Below are positions 21,827 to 34,132 of a DNA stretch of 64,000 bases, piece after piece. The stretch spans positions 34,737,087 to 34,801,086 of the forward strand of contig OY759216.1 of NCBI GenBank assembly GCA_963662175.1, written 5' to 3'. Source of the DNA: Aradus depressus. Its lineage: Eukaryota > Arthropoda > Insecta > Hemiptera > Aradidae. Each line of letters starts with the position of its first letter. Positions within the stretch are counted from its first letter, which is position 1. The translations under genes and the position numbers were made by a program. A model generated the notes under the pieces. The model saw only the letters and a list, made by a program, of their open reading frames with translations. It was not told the origin of the DNA and did not search any database.

Positions 21827-22890
21827 GTAAGTATTCGAAGTGGGTTTCGTCTCATTTTTTCTAGCGCCATTAATTTCCAGCAGTTCCAGAGAGTCAAGCT
21901 TCTTCACAATGAAGGAGCTACTTCATTCCAGTTGCTTCGTTGTACATGTGACCCATTTCCTACATACCTTTACTGAATGCATATTTTCCTCTTTTTCCCT
22001 TATTTTTGATATGTGATTTCGGTCCATTGATTTTTTTGTAATTTCTTACTCTTTTACTATTTTATTTTATTTTATTTTATTTATTATGTTATTGACAACT
22101 TAAATATTTGTAAATGTTACGTTAAGGTAGGACTCCCTCATCCAGGGATTTCTCTAGAGGACAGGGTAATGTCGCTTGAAAAAACACCAAGAAACAATCT
22201 CACTTACCCTTATATTTTATAGTTTCGGAGATTCTTCATTTATGCGAAAACGGTTAGTTCTATTGAAAAATTGTATGTTAAGAAAAATGTTGCATATGAA
22301 ATTTCTCACTAACTTGCCAGATCTAAAGTGCCAAGTTGAACAGAGCTATAGCTTCCAGAAAATTATTTTCTCAAATTACAAGAAAAAACTATGGGAGCAG
22401 ACGAGCGTCAGTGCGTCATTTTAATGTGCGTTTCAATTTTTTTTTTTTTTTCTGTATTGAGCAGTGCACACGAGGTTTCAAGGACGCTGCGTCTCCTGGC
22501 TCCATATTGGCATTCTACAATGTTTCGCAGAACCTCTCCTCTCTGAAAAGAAATCTTTTAACGCACATATCATCATGAACTTATTTCATTCAGTAGTCAA
22601 AATTTAGAAATTTTGTACCAACCACATTTGCACAGACCACTCTCCCCACCCTCTCAAATTCATTTCAAACATACTTTTAATTTAAAAAAACTACCAGTAA
22701 TAAAATTCTATTTTAAAATTTGTTGTTACGCATTACAATGTAATCAATGCTTCAAACTATTTCCTACGAATATTTATTGTATATTTTTGGGGAGCCATAG
22801 CATAGGTCGTGTTGATCCTATGGAAGTCTAGGGACACTAGAACAATTTTGAACGATTGTTTGAGTAGAACTAAAGGCATAAATCAATAAA
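21827..22890. other. No gene identified
   Basis: R1-like block at 22240 (TTTATGCGAAAACGGTTAG). Other open frames (22176-22424, 22336-22578, 22613-22831) overlap each other and have no recognisable features. A block at 22448-22530 (GAGCAGTGCACACGAGGTTT) recurs at 33453-33500, so it is another dispersed repeat. Confidence 0.45.
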
Positions 22891-23060
22891 ACGTTTGAGT
22901 TTCGAGAGGACATTTTAAGACGGGTTTTACCAATGTAACTCGCAAACCTGACGACCTTCCAACAAATGTATTTCACATAAATTGTGTCTCTTAGTATTCT
23001 CTACAACGTTTATTGTAAACATTTTTTTATTAGGTCTAAAATATAACTGGGATCTTGTAA
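22890..23060 (+). repeat. Dispersed repeat R1 fragment
   Basis: CTTAGTATTCTCTACAACGT and flanks match R1 elsewhere. Confidence 0.55.
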
Positions 23061-23082
23061 ATGTACAAGTGGCCCTAGTTAA

Positions 23083-23123
23083 AGCTCAGAAGTCAAGCAC
23101 GCATACAACTGAGCTACCGGCGA
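23083..23123 (-). repeat. SINE-A head fragment
   Basis: Only the tRNA-like head is present (minus strand CGCCGGTAGCTCAGTTGTAT), 38 bp before and divergent from the next copy. Confidence 0.8.
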
Positions 23124-23161
23124 TTTCTACTTATTATATTTTTAGTATACGTTACACTAAA

Positions 23162-23503
23162 GAGGCGCCGGTAGCTCAGTGGTATGCGTGCTTGTCTTCT
23201 GAGCTCAAGATCGTGGGTTCGAAACCCAACCGAGGCCCTTAGTTTATTTTATCTGGGAGGTAAAATAAACTTAAGCATGCCTGTCCTTCGGATGGGACGT
23301 TAAGCGATGGTCCCGAGCCTGTATGATGTCAGGTACTCGTTAAAGACCCCTGCCCTAGATGAATAACAATTTAGGGTAGGCAAAATTTAGGACTCCCACA
23401 GTAGAGTCGGGCTCATGTCCACCAGAATGACGAAAGAGCACTCTGTTAGTAGGCGATATGACCCGTTAAAGCCCGGGCATGAGTCATAAAACCTAACCTA
23501 ACC
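23162..23503 (+). repeat. SINE-A, near full length
   Basis: A box TAGCTCAGTGG, B box GGTTCGAAACC, complete body and TAACCTAACC tail. Confidence 0.92.
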
Positions 23504-24850
23504 CATTATATTAAAGATCTAAGAGTGAAAATAATTGTATTACGTGTGAATTTATCTATTATTACTATCTTTCATTCGAACTGACTGTTTTCTTTAGTAC
23601 CAATGCAGTTTGAAGCACCAAGCACTCATTAAACAAGTTGTGTTTTGAGGACGTCGACCAATGGAACACCCAAAAAGGCAGAGTTACCAAAGTTGCTACA
23701 CAAGAAGTGGATCGTGTCAACGCAATGCAGTGCCATTCATTAGTTTTCATCGATCCGGCTAGCTTCGTAGTCGAGTCTTCTTCGTATTGATCTCAAGTGT
23801 GCTTTCATGCGATATCTGGAATTACTTCGCTTCAGACAATCAGAATAATGCAACACAGTTGAGCATTTTGTTCATTCGCAATTTATGTGTACATAATTCC
23901 CCTGCAATCCTGTCCTGACTGCGTCGAATGATACAAGTTAACTTGGGAGCAAGGAATGTTCAAATCTTAGTTGTAAATACTGACGTAGAAAGGTTCATTG
24001 TCTCCCCCCATCTTTATAAGTCCTAAGAGGGCGCTCTGGGTTAGGCCTTGAGCACGCCGTCCTTCAGATGGGACTTTACCGGTTTATGGTTAAGTACAAA
24101 AAAATAGATGAAAAAAATGCTATATAATAAAATAATCATGGTCTATATGCATACAAAATCAAGTCAAACTCTAAAAATGATAAGTCAACGAAAGTATCGA
24201 TACCCCCGCAGGAACAGTTTGGATTGTTCTTCCTCTTGAAAGTAGAAGAGTTTGGAGTTTATACGAGTATTTGGGACGTCGAGTAGTCAGGTTGTAACCT
24301 TGTACAGTTGAAGCGTACCCGGACGTCCGGAAAGTATACACACTTGATTCGGTCATCCCAACTTCGTCACTAACATTGTTGTCATGTTCTCACTATCACG
24401 ATGTTTCTGCACTATAAGAATTAATAGTGTTATTGTAGACTGGAACTCATAGCCTCCTCTCTCTTGGCAACAGCGCCCTCGTGCCTCCATCGTAACCAAC
24501 ACAAATCTTCAGACCGGTTTTCCTTCTATGTGCTCCTACGAAGAAGTCTGTCTGCGCCACCATAATCTGCAATTATATAAGCTTCTTTTTCTTCTGACTC
24601 CTCTCCGACGTACTCCGAGTCTAAATTTAAACGCTAAAGACCAGAAAAAAAATGTCCTTTCCCCTTTACTTTCATATTCGTGGGAAATTGAGACAAAAAT
24701 AATAAAAGCAAAGAACTTGTTTAACATTTATATCTAATTCCACAAATATATATTTATATAATATATACCGGTTTCGACTTACGCCATCGTCTGCGCAAAA
24801 TCCAACAGAGTTTTCGATTTGAACTTACTAAGGGTTTCATTCTTAAGGAG
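23504..24850. other. No gene identified; small SINE-A and R3 relics
   Basis: A decayed SINE-A piece at 24026-24080 (GAGCACGCCGTCCTTCAGAT) and an R3 copy at 24700-24830 (ACCGGTTTCGACTTACGCCA) are visible. Remaining open frames are under 70 codons and unremarkable. Confidence 0.5.
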
Positions 24851-24855
24851 TAAGT

Positions 24856-24892
24856 GTTAGTAATTGTGACTCATGCCGGGGCTTTGATTATT
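24856..24892 (-). repeat. SINE-A 3'-tip fragment
   Basis: GTGACTCATGCCGGGGCTTT matches the end of SINE-A. Confidence 0.6.
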
Positions 24893-25079
24893 GTGATGAA
24901 AACATTTTACACACATTAAAATTATTAATATACTAGCAGTAATACCCGGCGTTGCCCGGGGAACTTTGATTTTTGTCCCAATATCTTCTATAACGCTATT
25001 CAGTTCCTCGACAGTACATTCATGATGTTATAATTTTCAATTATTCATACGGAATAAGACTTATAGTCCTTCAGCTATT

Positions 25080-25470
25080 GTAACGCTAGTAAGTTTTTAG
25101 GACTCCTGGGCACCACAGCTAGTATGCGCCTTTCAACGGCGGAAGCCACACCTAGTGAATACTTAGCATCGCTGGACGTCATAGTCAGTGCGTACTTAGG
25201 AACGTTTGTGACCACAGCTAGTATGTGGCTTGCAACGCTGAGCACCACAGCTAGTACGTAGTTGGGAATGCTGGGCATCATAGCTAGTATGTGCCTTGCG
25301 AAGGCGGACCCAACAGCTAGTACGTAGTTAGGAACGCTGGTCACCACAGCTAGTATGTGCCTCGCAACAGCGGACCCCACAGCTAGTACGAAGTTAGGAA
25401 CGCTGGGCATCACAGCTAGTAAATGTCTTGCAACAGTGAACCCCACAGCGAATACATAGTTACTACTACT
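25080..25470 (-). repeat. 66-bp satellite, first block
   Basis: About six diverged units of the 66-bp family (CACAGCTAGTACGTAGTTAG, AACGCTGGGCAT, GCCTTGCAACAGCGG), next to the Helitron 3' end. The 174-codon minus frame over it is a repeat artefact. Confidence 0.88.
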
Positions 25471-25479
25471 ACTACATGT

Positions 25480-27315
25480 GAAATTCATGACAATCCGATT
25501 CATGACAATACGATCAACCGTTAATGAACTAGCTCTATATTTATACTTAGTCCCCCCCCCCCTCAACCCCGCCACCCGTTCAAAACTTCGGGACGCCACA
25601 CACCTTATTTTTCTATTTGGCCTTCAGGAATAATATATGCGAAATTTCGTGACAATACGACCAACCGTTAATGAGCTAACTCTATATGTATATTTAGCCC
25701 CTCCCACAACCCTCCTTCCTGTTCAAAATTTTGGGCCGTCACACACCTAATATTTCTATTTGACCTTTGGGAATATTACATGTGAAATTTCATGACGATT
25801 CGCCCATTAGTTAATGAGTTAGCTCTATATTTATACTAAGCCCCCCCCACTACCCCCCCTCACGTAAAAACATTTGAGCCGTCACACCGCCTGTTTTTTT
25901 ATTTGGTCTTCAGGAATACTACATGTGAAACTTCGTGACAATCCGACCAACTGTTAAAGAGTTAGCTCTATATTTATACTTAGGCCCCCCTTACAACCCC
26001 CCCTCCCGTTCAAAACTTTGGGACGCCACACACCTTTTTTTCCTATTTGGCTTTTAAAAATACTACGTGAAATTTCATGACGATTCGCCCATTAGTTAAT
26101 GAGTTAGCTCTATATTTATACTTAGGCCCCCCTCACAACCCCCCCTCCCGATCAAAACTTTGGGACGCCACACACCTTATTTTTCTATTTGGCCTTCAGG
26201 AATACTCCATGTGAAATTTCGTGACAATCCGACCAACCGTTAAAGAATTAGCTCTATATTTATACTTAGGCCCCCCCACAACCCCCCCTCCCGTTCAAAA
26301 CTTTGGGACGCCACACACCTTATTTTCCTATTTGGCTTTTAAAAATACTACGTGAAATTTCATGACGATTCGCCCATTAGTTAATGAGTTAGCTCTATAT
26401 TTATACTTAGGCCCCCCCACAACCCCCCCTCCCGTTCAAAACTTTGGGACGCCACACACCTTATTTTCCTATTTGGCTTTTAAAAATACTACGTGAAATT
26501 TCATGACGATTCGCCCATTAGTTAATGAGTTAGCTCTATATTTATACTTAGGCCCCCCACAACCCCCCCTCCCGTTCAAAACTTTGGGACGCCACACACC
26601 TTTTTTTCTTGTTTGGCTTTTAAAAAGACTACCTGTAAAATTTCATGACAATTCGCCCATTAGTTAATGAGTTAGCACTATTTTTATACTTAGGCCCCCC
26701 CACAACCCCCCCTCCCGATCAAAATTTTGGGACGCCACACACCTTTTTTTCCTATTTGGCTTTTAAAAATACTACATGTGAAATTTCATGACGATTCGCC
26801 CATTAGTTAATGAGTTAGCTCTATATTTATACTTAGGCCCCCCCACAACCCCCCCTCCCGTTCAAAACTTTGGGACGCCACACACCTTTTTTTCCTGTTT
26901 GGCTTTTAAAAAGACTACGTGTGAAATTTCATGACAATTCGACCATTAGTTAATGTGTTAGCACTATTTATATACTTAGGCCTCCCTTACAACCCCCCCT
27001 CCCGATCAAAACTTTGGGACGCCACACACCTTTTTTTCCTATTTGGCTTTTAAAAATACTACATGTGAAATTTCATGACGATTCGCCCATTAGTTAATGA
27101 GTTAGCTCTATATTTATACTTAGGCCCCCCCACAACCCCCCCTCCCGTTCAAAACTTTGGGACGCCACACACCTTTTTTTCTTGTTTGGCTTTTAAAAAG
27201 ACTACCTGTAAAATTTCATGACAATTCGCCCATTAGTTAATGAGTTAGCACTATTTTTATACTTAGGCCCCCCCACAACCCCCCCTCCCGATCAAAATTT
27301 TGGGACGCCACATAG
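25480..27315 (-). repeat. ~140-bp satellite, first block
   Basis: About 13 units, each with ATTTCATGACGATTCGCCCA, AGCTCTATATTTATACTTAG, a C-rich run, CCGTTCAAAACTTTGGGACG and CCACACACC. Units near 26260-26560 are almost identical, implying recent homogenisation. Confidence 0.9.
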
Positions 27316-27440
27316 CCTATTATTCAATCGGGCTCAGAAGAATGCTACATGGGCAGTTTCATAAAAATCCGTCCAGCGGTTTGGGCGTGATGCTGGAACA
27401 AACGTTTCTGGATGCTGCCTATCTACCAACATAGCTGTAT
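27315..27440 (-). repeat. Internal copy of the Helitron 5'-terminal segment
   Basis: CCTATTATTCAATCGGGCTC, GAATGCTACATGGGCAGTTT and GCGGTTTGGGCGTGATGCTG match the segment at 30790-30890 almost base for base. The copy then diverges after GGAACAAACG, so the last ~40 bp of the terminus are missing. Confidence 0.85.
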
Positions 27441-28665
27441 TAATTTGCAACAGCGGACACCACAGCTAGTACGAAGTTAAGAACCCTGGGCACCACATCT
27501 AGTTTGTGCCTTGCAACAGCGGACCCCACAGGTAGTACGAAGTTCGGAACGCTGAGCACCACATCTAGTTTGTGCCTTGCAACAGCGGACCCCACAGCTA
27601 GTACGAAGTTCGGAACGCTGAGCACCACATCTAGTATGTGCCTTGCAACAGCGGACACCACAGCTAGTACGAAGTTAGGAACCCTGGGCACCACATCTAG
27701 TATGTGCCTTGCAACAGCGGACCCCACAGCTAGTACGAAGTTCGGAACGCTGGGCAACACATTCTAGTTTGTGCCTTGCAACAGCGGTCACCACAGCTAG
27801 TACAAAGTTAGGAACCATGGGCACCACATCTAGTATGTGCCTTGCAACAGCGGACACCACAGCTAGTACGAAGTTAGGAACGCTGAGCACCACATCTAGT
27901 ATGTGCCTTGCAACAGCGGACCCCACAGCTAGTACGAAGTTAGGAACGCTGAGCACCACATCTAGTATGTGCCTTGCAACAGCGGACACCACAGCTAGTA
28001 CGAAGTTAGGAACCCTGGGCACCACATCTAGTTTGTGCCTTGCAACAGCGGACCCCACAGCTAGTATGAAGTTAGGAACGCTGAGCACCACATCTAGTTT
28101 GTGCCTTGCAACAGCGGACACCACAGCTAGTACCAAGTTAGGAACGCTGGGCAACACAGCTAGTAAGTGTTTTGTAACAGCGGACCCCACAGCTAGTACG
28201 AAGTTAGGAACCCTGGGTACCACATCTAGTATGTGCCTTGCAACAGCTGACACCACAGCTAGTACGAAGTTAGGAACGCTGGGCAACACAGCTAGTAAGT
28301 GCCTCGCAACAGCGGACCCCACAGCTAGTATGAAGTTAGGAACGCTGAGCACCACATCTAGTATGTGCCTTGCAACAGCGGACCCCACAGCTAGTACGAA
28401 GTTAGGAACGCTGAGCACCACATCTAGTTTGTGCCTTGCAACAGCGGACACCACAGCTAGTACGAAGTTAGGAACCCTGGGCACCACATCTAGTATGTGC
28501 CTTGCAACAGCGGACCCCACAGCTAGTACGAAGTTCGGAACGCTGGGCAACACAGCTAGTAAGTGTTTTGTAACAGCGGACCCCATAGATACTACATAGT
28601 TAGGAACGCTGGGCATCACAGCTAGTAAATGTCTTGCAACAGTGAACCCCACAGCGAATACATAG
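27440..28665 (-). repeat. 66-bp satellite, main block (about 18 units)
   Basis: Units have an exact 66-bp period (for example TATGTGCCTTGCAACAGCGG at 27635 and 27701) and fall into sub-types by GGACCCC/GGACACC, ACACAGCTAG/ACATCTAG and AAGTTAGG/AAGTTCGG. Because 66 is divisible by three and the unit lacks stops, frames of 296 and 338 codons open on opposite strands. They encode 22-residue repeats with no domain and are not genes. Confidence 0.92.
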
Positions 28666-28669
28666 TTAC

Positions 28670-30785
28670 TACTACTACATGTGAAATTCATGACAATCCG
28701 ATTGCCCTTTAATCATTCAGCATTATTTTTATGCTTAGCCACCCCCCCTCCAAATTTTTAAGATGTCACATAGTGTATTTTTCTATTAGGCCATCAAGAA
28801 TACTACATGTGAAATTCCATGACAATCCAATCATCCGTTAATGACCTATCACTATCTTCAAATTTAGGCCTACCCCCATAACCCCCCTCCCGTTCACAAT
28901 TTTTTGATGTCAAACACCCTATTTTTCTATTTGGCCTTTATGAATACTACATGTGAAATTTCGTGACAATCCGATCATCCGTTAATGACTTATCACTATA
29001 CTTATACTTAGGCCCCCATCAATCCATCCTCCCATTCAAAATGTTGTGACTTATACACCCTATATTGGCTTTTAAGAATACTACATGTGAAATTCCATGA
29101 CAATACGACCACCCGTTAATGAGCTACCACTATATTTATAGTTAGCCCCCCCCCCCCCCCCCCCACAACCCTCCCTCCCGTTCAAAACTTTGGGTCGCCA
29201 CACACCTTTTTTTTTACTACATGTGAAACTTCGTGACAATGCGACCACCCGTTAATGAGCTAGCTCTATATTTATACTTAGGCCCCCCCACAACCCCCCC
29301 TCCCGTTTAAAACTTTGGGACGCCACACACCTTATTTTTTTATTTGGCCTTCAGGAATACTACATGGGAAATTTCGTGACAATGCGACCACCCGTTAATG
29401 ACCTAGCTCTATATTTATATTTAGCCCCCCCCCCCCCCCCCCCAAACCCCCCACCCGTTCAAAACTTTGGGACGCCACACATCTTATTTTTCTATTTGGT
29501 CTTCAGGAATACTACATGGGAAATTTCGTGACAATACGATCAACCGTTAATGAGCTAGCTCTATATTTATATTTAGCCCCCCCCCCCCAAACCCCCCACC
29601 CGTTCAAAACTTTGGGACACCACACATCTTATTTTTCTATTTGGCCTTCAGGAATACTACATGGTAAATTTCGTGACAATACGATCAACCGTTAATGAGC
29701 TAGCTCTATATTTATACTTAGCCTCCCCCCCCCCCCCCCACAACCCCCCCTCCCGTTCAAAACTTTGGGACACCACACATCTTATTTTTCTATTTGGCCT
29801 TCAGGAATACTACATGGGAAATTTCGTGACAATACGATCAACCGTTAATGAGGTAGCTCTATATTTATATTTAGCCCCCCCCCCCCCCCACCCAAACCCC
29901 CCACCCGTTCAAAACTTTGGGACGCCACACACCTTATTTTTCTATTTGGCCTTCAGGAATACTACATGGGAAATTTCGTGACAATACGATCAACCGTTAA
30001 TGAGCTAGCTCTATATTTATACTTAGCCCCCCCCCCCTCAACCCCCCCTCCCATTTAAAATTTTGGGACGCCACACACAATATTTTTCAATTTGACCTTT
30101 AAGAATACTACATGTGAAATTTCATGACAATCTGATCATCCGTTAAAGATCTATCACTATATTTATATTTAGGCCTACGCCCACAACCCCCCCTTCCATT
30201 TAAAATTTTGGGACGCCACACACAATATTTTTCATATTGGCCTTTAAGAATACTACATGTGAAATTTCGTGACAATCCGACCAACCGTTAATGAGGTAGG
30301 ACTATATTTATACTTAGGCCCCCCCACAACCCCCCCTCCCGTTCAAAACTTTGGAACGCCACACACCTTATTTTTTTATTTGGCCTTCAGGAATACTACA
30401 TGGGAAATTTCGTGACAATACGATCAACCGTTAATGAGCTAGCTCTATATTTATACTTAGCCCCCCCCACTCAACCCCCCCTCCCATTTAAAATTTTGGG
30501 ACGCCACACACAATATTTTTCAATTTGGCCTTTAAGAATACTACATGTGAAATTTCATGACAATCTGATCATCCGTTAAAGATCTATCACTATATTTATA
30601 CTTAGGCCCCCCTTACAACCCCCCCTCCCGATCAAAACTTTGGGACGCCACACACCTTTTTTTCCTATTTGGCTTTTAAAAATACTACATGTGAAATTTC
30701 ATGACGATTCGCCCATTAGTTAATGAGTTAGCACTATTTATATACTTAGGCCCCCCTTACAACCCCCCCTCCCGATCAAAATTTT
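28670..30785 (-). repeat. ~140-bp satellite, second block
   Basis: About 15-16 units related to the first block but with longer and more variable C runs (up to about 18 C) and more divergence at its left end (28700-29100). The 106-codon plus frame at 29661-29981 is an artefact of two units. Confidence 0.9.
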
Positions 30786-31401
30786 GGGACGCCACACAGC
30801 CTATTATTCAATCGGGCTCAAAAGAATGCTACATGGGAAGTTTCATAAAAATCCGTCCAGCGGTTTGGGCGTGATGCTGGAACAAACATACAAACAAACC
30901 CCGTTTCAGCTTTATTAATATAGATTATAAAATCAATTATTATTGTATGTATGAAAACATCTGTTAAGAGTGAAGTAACTTAATTAGCGAATAAATATAC
31001 AAAGACTAGTCATATTTTTTTTTTTTAATGAAATTTGAACAACCAATGAATGGAGACAAAAGACGACGAACAGCTGTTTTAAATAGTCTCAGTCTGACAT
31101 GAAAGATAGTAACCGATAGTAGGAATATCTGAGACAGTAGTAAAAAGTATGAGTCGAGTCTATGTGAGACAGAACATGACTGGCCCGGCCACATCTACCT
31201 TTGTTTGTCTATTACAACACTTCTGGTAAACAATTCTGGGCAGTTTCGCAGTTCGGTGCTAAAATAAACAAATTAGTTGGAGACCCTGAGATCTTAAGAT
31301 CGATCTGGAAGGATTTGAAGTCATAAAAGTTTTAGAGAGAGTAGGCGAAAGGCGGACAAACCGATAAACTCTTAAAGCAACGAAAAACGATCAAACGAGG
31401 G

Positions 31402-31812
31402 AAAAAGCTTTGAGCACGCCGTCCTTTGGATGTGACGTAAAGCAATGGTCCCAAGCCTGTGCAATGTGAAGAACCCTACCCTAGATGATTAATATCCTAG
31501 GTAAGTAAAATTTAGAACTACCGTAGTAGAGGCGGGATTATGTCCATCAGACCAACGAAAGAGCGTTGGTAATTGGCGATATGACCTCGATGTTAAGCCC
31601 GGGCATGAGTAATTTTTTTTTTTTTTGGCCTTATGTACAATGCATATTTTGTCTCTTTTAAAGGTGTTATCTAGTTAATTTGTAGTTCTATCTACTAAAT
31701 AAAGCTCACTTCCGGACAGGATTCGAACCCGCAATCCATGGTGCGACCAAAGCCCTACGCTCTAGCCCGCACGGCCATCATGGCCCCCGAAATATGAGTT
31801 TAAAACGTAAGA
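31402..31812 (+). repeat. SINE-A, old copy, split by SINE-B
   Basis: Body blocks GAGCACGCCGTCCTTTGG, GGTCCCAAGCCTGTGCAATG and GCCCGGGCATGAGT run to 31610. The tail resumes at 31794 (ATGAGTTTAAAACG) after the nested SINE-B. Confidence 0.8.
31611..31793 (-). repeat. SINE-B nested in SINE-A
   Basis: Full length on the minus strand (tail as a T run at 31613, head at about 31790). ATGAGT at 31605-31610 and 31794-31799 is the probable target duplication. Confidence 0.88.
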
Positions 31813-32142
31813 GGAGAAAATTGATTACTTCCCGCTGGGGAAGTACATAGCATATTCATCATTCATCTATTTTTTTTTACTCTTTTTTGTGGTTATAAAA
31901 ATTTCAAACAAATTACAAACATATCTGGCTCTATTTAATTATATGATCTTTTAAACGTTTAAACAAAAATAATATTATGTAATTATTATTAAATTGGTAA
32001 TAAGTTTCAGAGTCATCTTAAATCACATGGCACACTCGGCAAATGTGATGCAAATGTTCTTATGTAACCCCTTCTAAGAAATCCTTAATCAAGGTCTCAC
32101 TGACTAGAAAACAAGGAAGAAGAAAAGATAGATAGGGTTAAC
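31813..32142. other. No gene seen; R2 end signature
   Basis: ATTGATTACTTCCCGCTGGG at 31831 resembles the R2 terminus. The rest is AT-rich. Confidence 0.4.
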
Positions 32143-32372
32143 GTAGGTTAGTTATTGTGATTCCCGGCCAAACTACTAGGTCATATCGTCTATTATCAGA
32201 GCGCTCTTTCGTCACTCTGGTGGGCAAGAGCCTGACTTCACTGTGAGAGTCCTAAATGTTGCTTACTCAGGTTTAGTTACCTAGGTTAAGGGTCTTCAAC
32301 GAACTTGGCTTGGGACCATCGCTTAACTTCTCTTCCAAAGGTCGACGTGCTCAAGGGTTTTTCAACTCACAG
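32143..32372 (-). repeat. SINE-A, old copy lacking its head
   Basis: CAGAGCGCTCTTTCGTCACT and the body are clear, with two deletions. The copy stops before the tRNA-like part. Confidence 0.82.
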
Positions 32373-33185
32373 GTATAACCTAACTAATATAATATATACA
32401 TATATATTTTTTGAAATTGACAATATTTTTATAAAACATTTTTCATTATATGTTTGATGTTTTTGCTTAGTCATACATTTTTGATCAAAATGTCCCAGGT
32501 TGGATTGAATAAAAAAGTGTTACTGAACATTACCGAAAAACAAAACTATAGCCATAATATTTTTTAAAAAGTGAAACTAAAATAAATCAACAATAAGATC
32601 TATTTTGATCAGACTACAAGTTCATCTGGATTTAGAGTTGGCACGAGTTTATTTTAGGTTTTGTCAAGTCACTAGCCTCAGGAAATATGCGAATAAATAT
32701 TTATTTATATATAGCAGAATTCTGATAATACAAAATAATGTTTACAAAACAATGAAGGAGGGAGGGGAGGTTATAAAAAACTCCTGGCGATGTAATGAAT
32801 GATGTATACATAAATCCAAAACCCCATAAGTTCCACACTTGTCGATTTTCTGCGAAATCGTGAAATCGTTGAATGAGCGGGGGGGGGGGGGGCTCAACTC
32901 AATAAGTGAAATGCAGAGATGTATGATTGTGTTTGTTCGATAGTTAGTATTACGATCCAGAAATTCCTGAGTAAGACACCTATTGATTTTCAATCAAATC
33001 GCTAGATTGGTTTCAGAGAGAGAGCGAAAACTTCATTGATTAGTTCGCACTGGGGAAGAAAATTGTCCATGATTCATTGACATTTTTTTCTCTTCTTTAT
33101 AGGTATTAATAAAGTTTTAGCTATATTTTCTTTGCCTTTTTGCCTCAGGCAGTTGACATTTGGGAATGGGTATTATGTTTCCAAG
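32373..33185. repeat. Mostly R2-related and AT-rich DNA
   Basis: At 33010-33075 the R2 end appears (GAGAGAGAGCGAAAACTTCA, ATTGATTAGTTCGCACTGGG). A run of about 14 G lies at 32879-32892. No gene. Confidence 0.45.
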
Positions 33186-33395
33186 TTTTTTTTTTTTTTT
33201 TTTTTTGCCTTATGTACGGTGCATATTAGCCATATCAATGTGTTATTTAGTTATATTTACGACATCCATGGCCCCGGGAGGGAGTTCTATCTACGAAATA
33301 AAACTCACTTCCGGACGGGATTCGAACCCGCAAACCATGGTGAGACCATGCGACCAAAGCCCTACGCTCTAGCCCGCACGGCCACCATGGCTCCT
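33186..33395 (-). repeat. SINE-B, full length
   Basis: T run of about 21 (A tail), TTATGTACGGTGCATATTAG, B box and the head ending at GGCCACCATGGCTCC. Confidence 0.92.
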
Positions 33396-34130
33396 AAGTG
33401 TTTGTTCTTGTCTTTTTAAATGCAGGAGCCTACGTGCATCGTAGTGCATCGAGCAGTGCACATGAGCTTCCAAGGACGCAACGTCTCCTTGCACCATATT
33501 GCAATTCTACACTGTAATCTAGTACTCCTGAATTCTGGAAAAAAGTATCGTTTGAATTTTAAAGCATATAATTATTTCATACAGTGGTCGAATTTTAGGA
33601 CTAAAGTAGAGGAATTTGCTTGGAGAAAAGCGTTAGGTACATTTAGTTTCTTGTAAGCCCATCAAATATTTGTATTATTTTTTACGAAAATTTTTAAGTG
33701 TATATTTCCTGGAAAGTATCAATTTGGAGATTCTGATGTAAAACTGTAGGTTACTTGAAGAACTATCATTTTACACAGTATTATAAGAATTATTTATTTT
33801 TTTAAATAGTGGTTATTTATGATATTAAATTTTTTTGAAAAAATATTGTGTTAAACTTAATTAAAATAAAGAAAAATTAATGTTTTTATAAAATATTGTC
33901 TATTTCACAGAATATATGTATATATTATATATATATGCCGGCATGAAATGTAGTTTTATACTATGTATTTGAGGCCAACGTATATGTATACTCTTTTTGG
34001 CACCTAAACCGTTTATGGAGTCAAAATAAGTTATCTTGGTGTTGAGGGCCAATATCCTGGTGTTGAGAGCTGAAATGAATGAATTTTAATTTAACGACAA
34101 TTTTTATAAGATTCAATTAGTGGTCGTTTG
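33396..34130. other. No gene identified
   Basis: Contains a block (GAGCAGTGCACATGAGCTTC, AAGGACGCAACGTCTCCTTG) repeated at 22460. Otherwise AT-rich with a short TA repeat near 33920. Confidence 0.45.
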
Positions 34131-34132
34131 TA

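Larger units (their letters stand above)
24933..30924 (-). mobile_element. Helitron, non-autonomous, 5.99 kb, satellite-bearing
   Basis: Read on the minus strand the element begins at 30924 with TCTATATTAATAAAGCTG, followed by GGGGTTTGTTTGTTTGTATG and a segment containing CATCACGCCCAAACCGCTGG. It ends at 24933 with a GC hairpin (CCCGGGCAACGCCGGG), an 8-nt spacer and CTAG. Flanking bases are A before the 5' TC and T after CTAG, the canonical Helitron target with no duplication. Inside are tandem arrays only. I see no Rep/helicase coding, so it depends on an autonomous partner. It shares termini with 45875-47727. Near 27315-27440 a second copy of the 5'-terminal segment is buried inside, so the element is a tandem or nested composite. 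Confidence 0.9.

Noticed and set aside
25075..25599. 174-codon minus frame
   Set aside because: Same 66-bp satellite at the Helitron 3' end.
27675..28691. 338-codon open frame on the minus strand and 296-codon frame on the plus strand
   Set aside because: Both run through the 66-bp satellite; length is explained by a stop-free unit divisible by three. No domain and no unique sequence.
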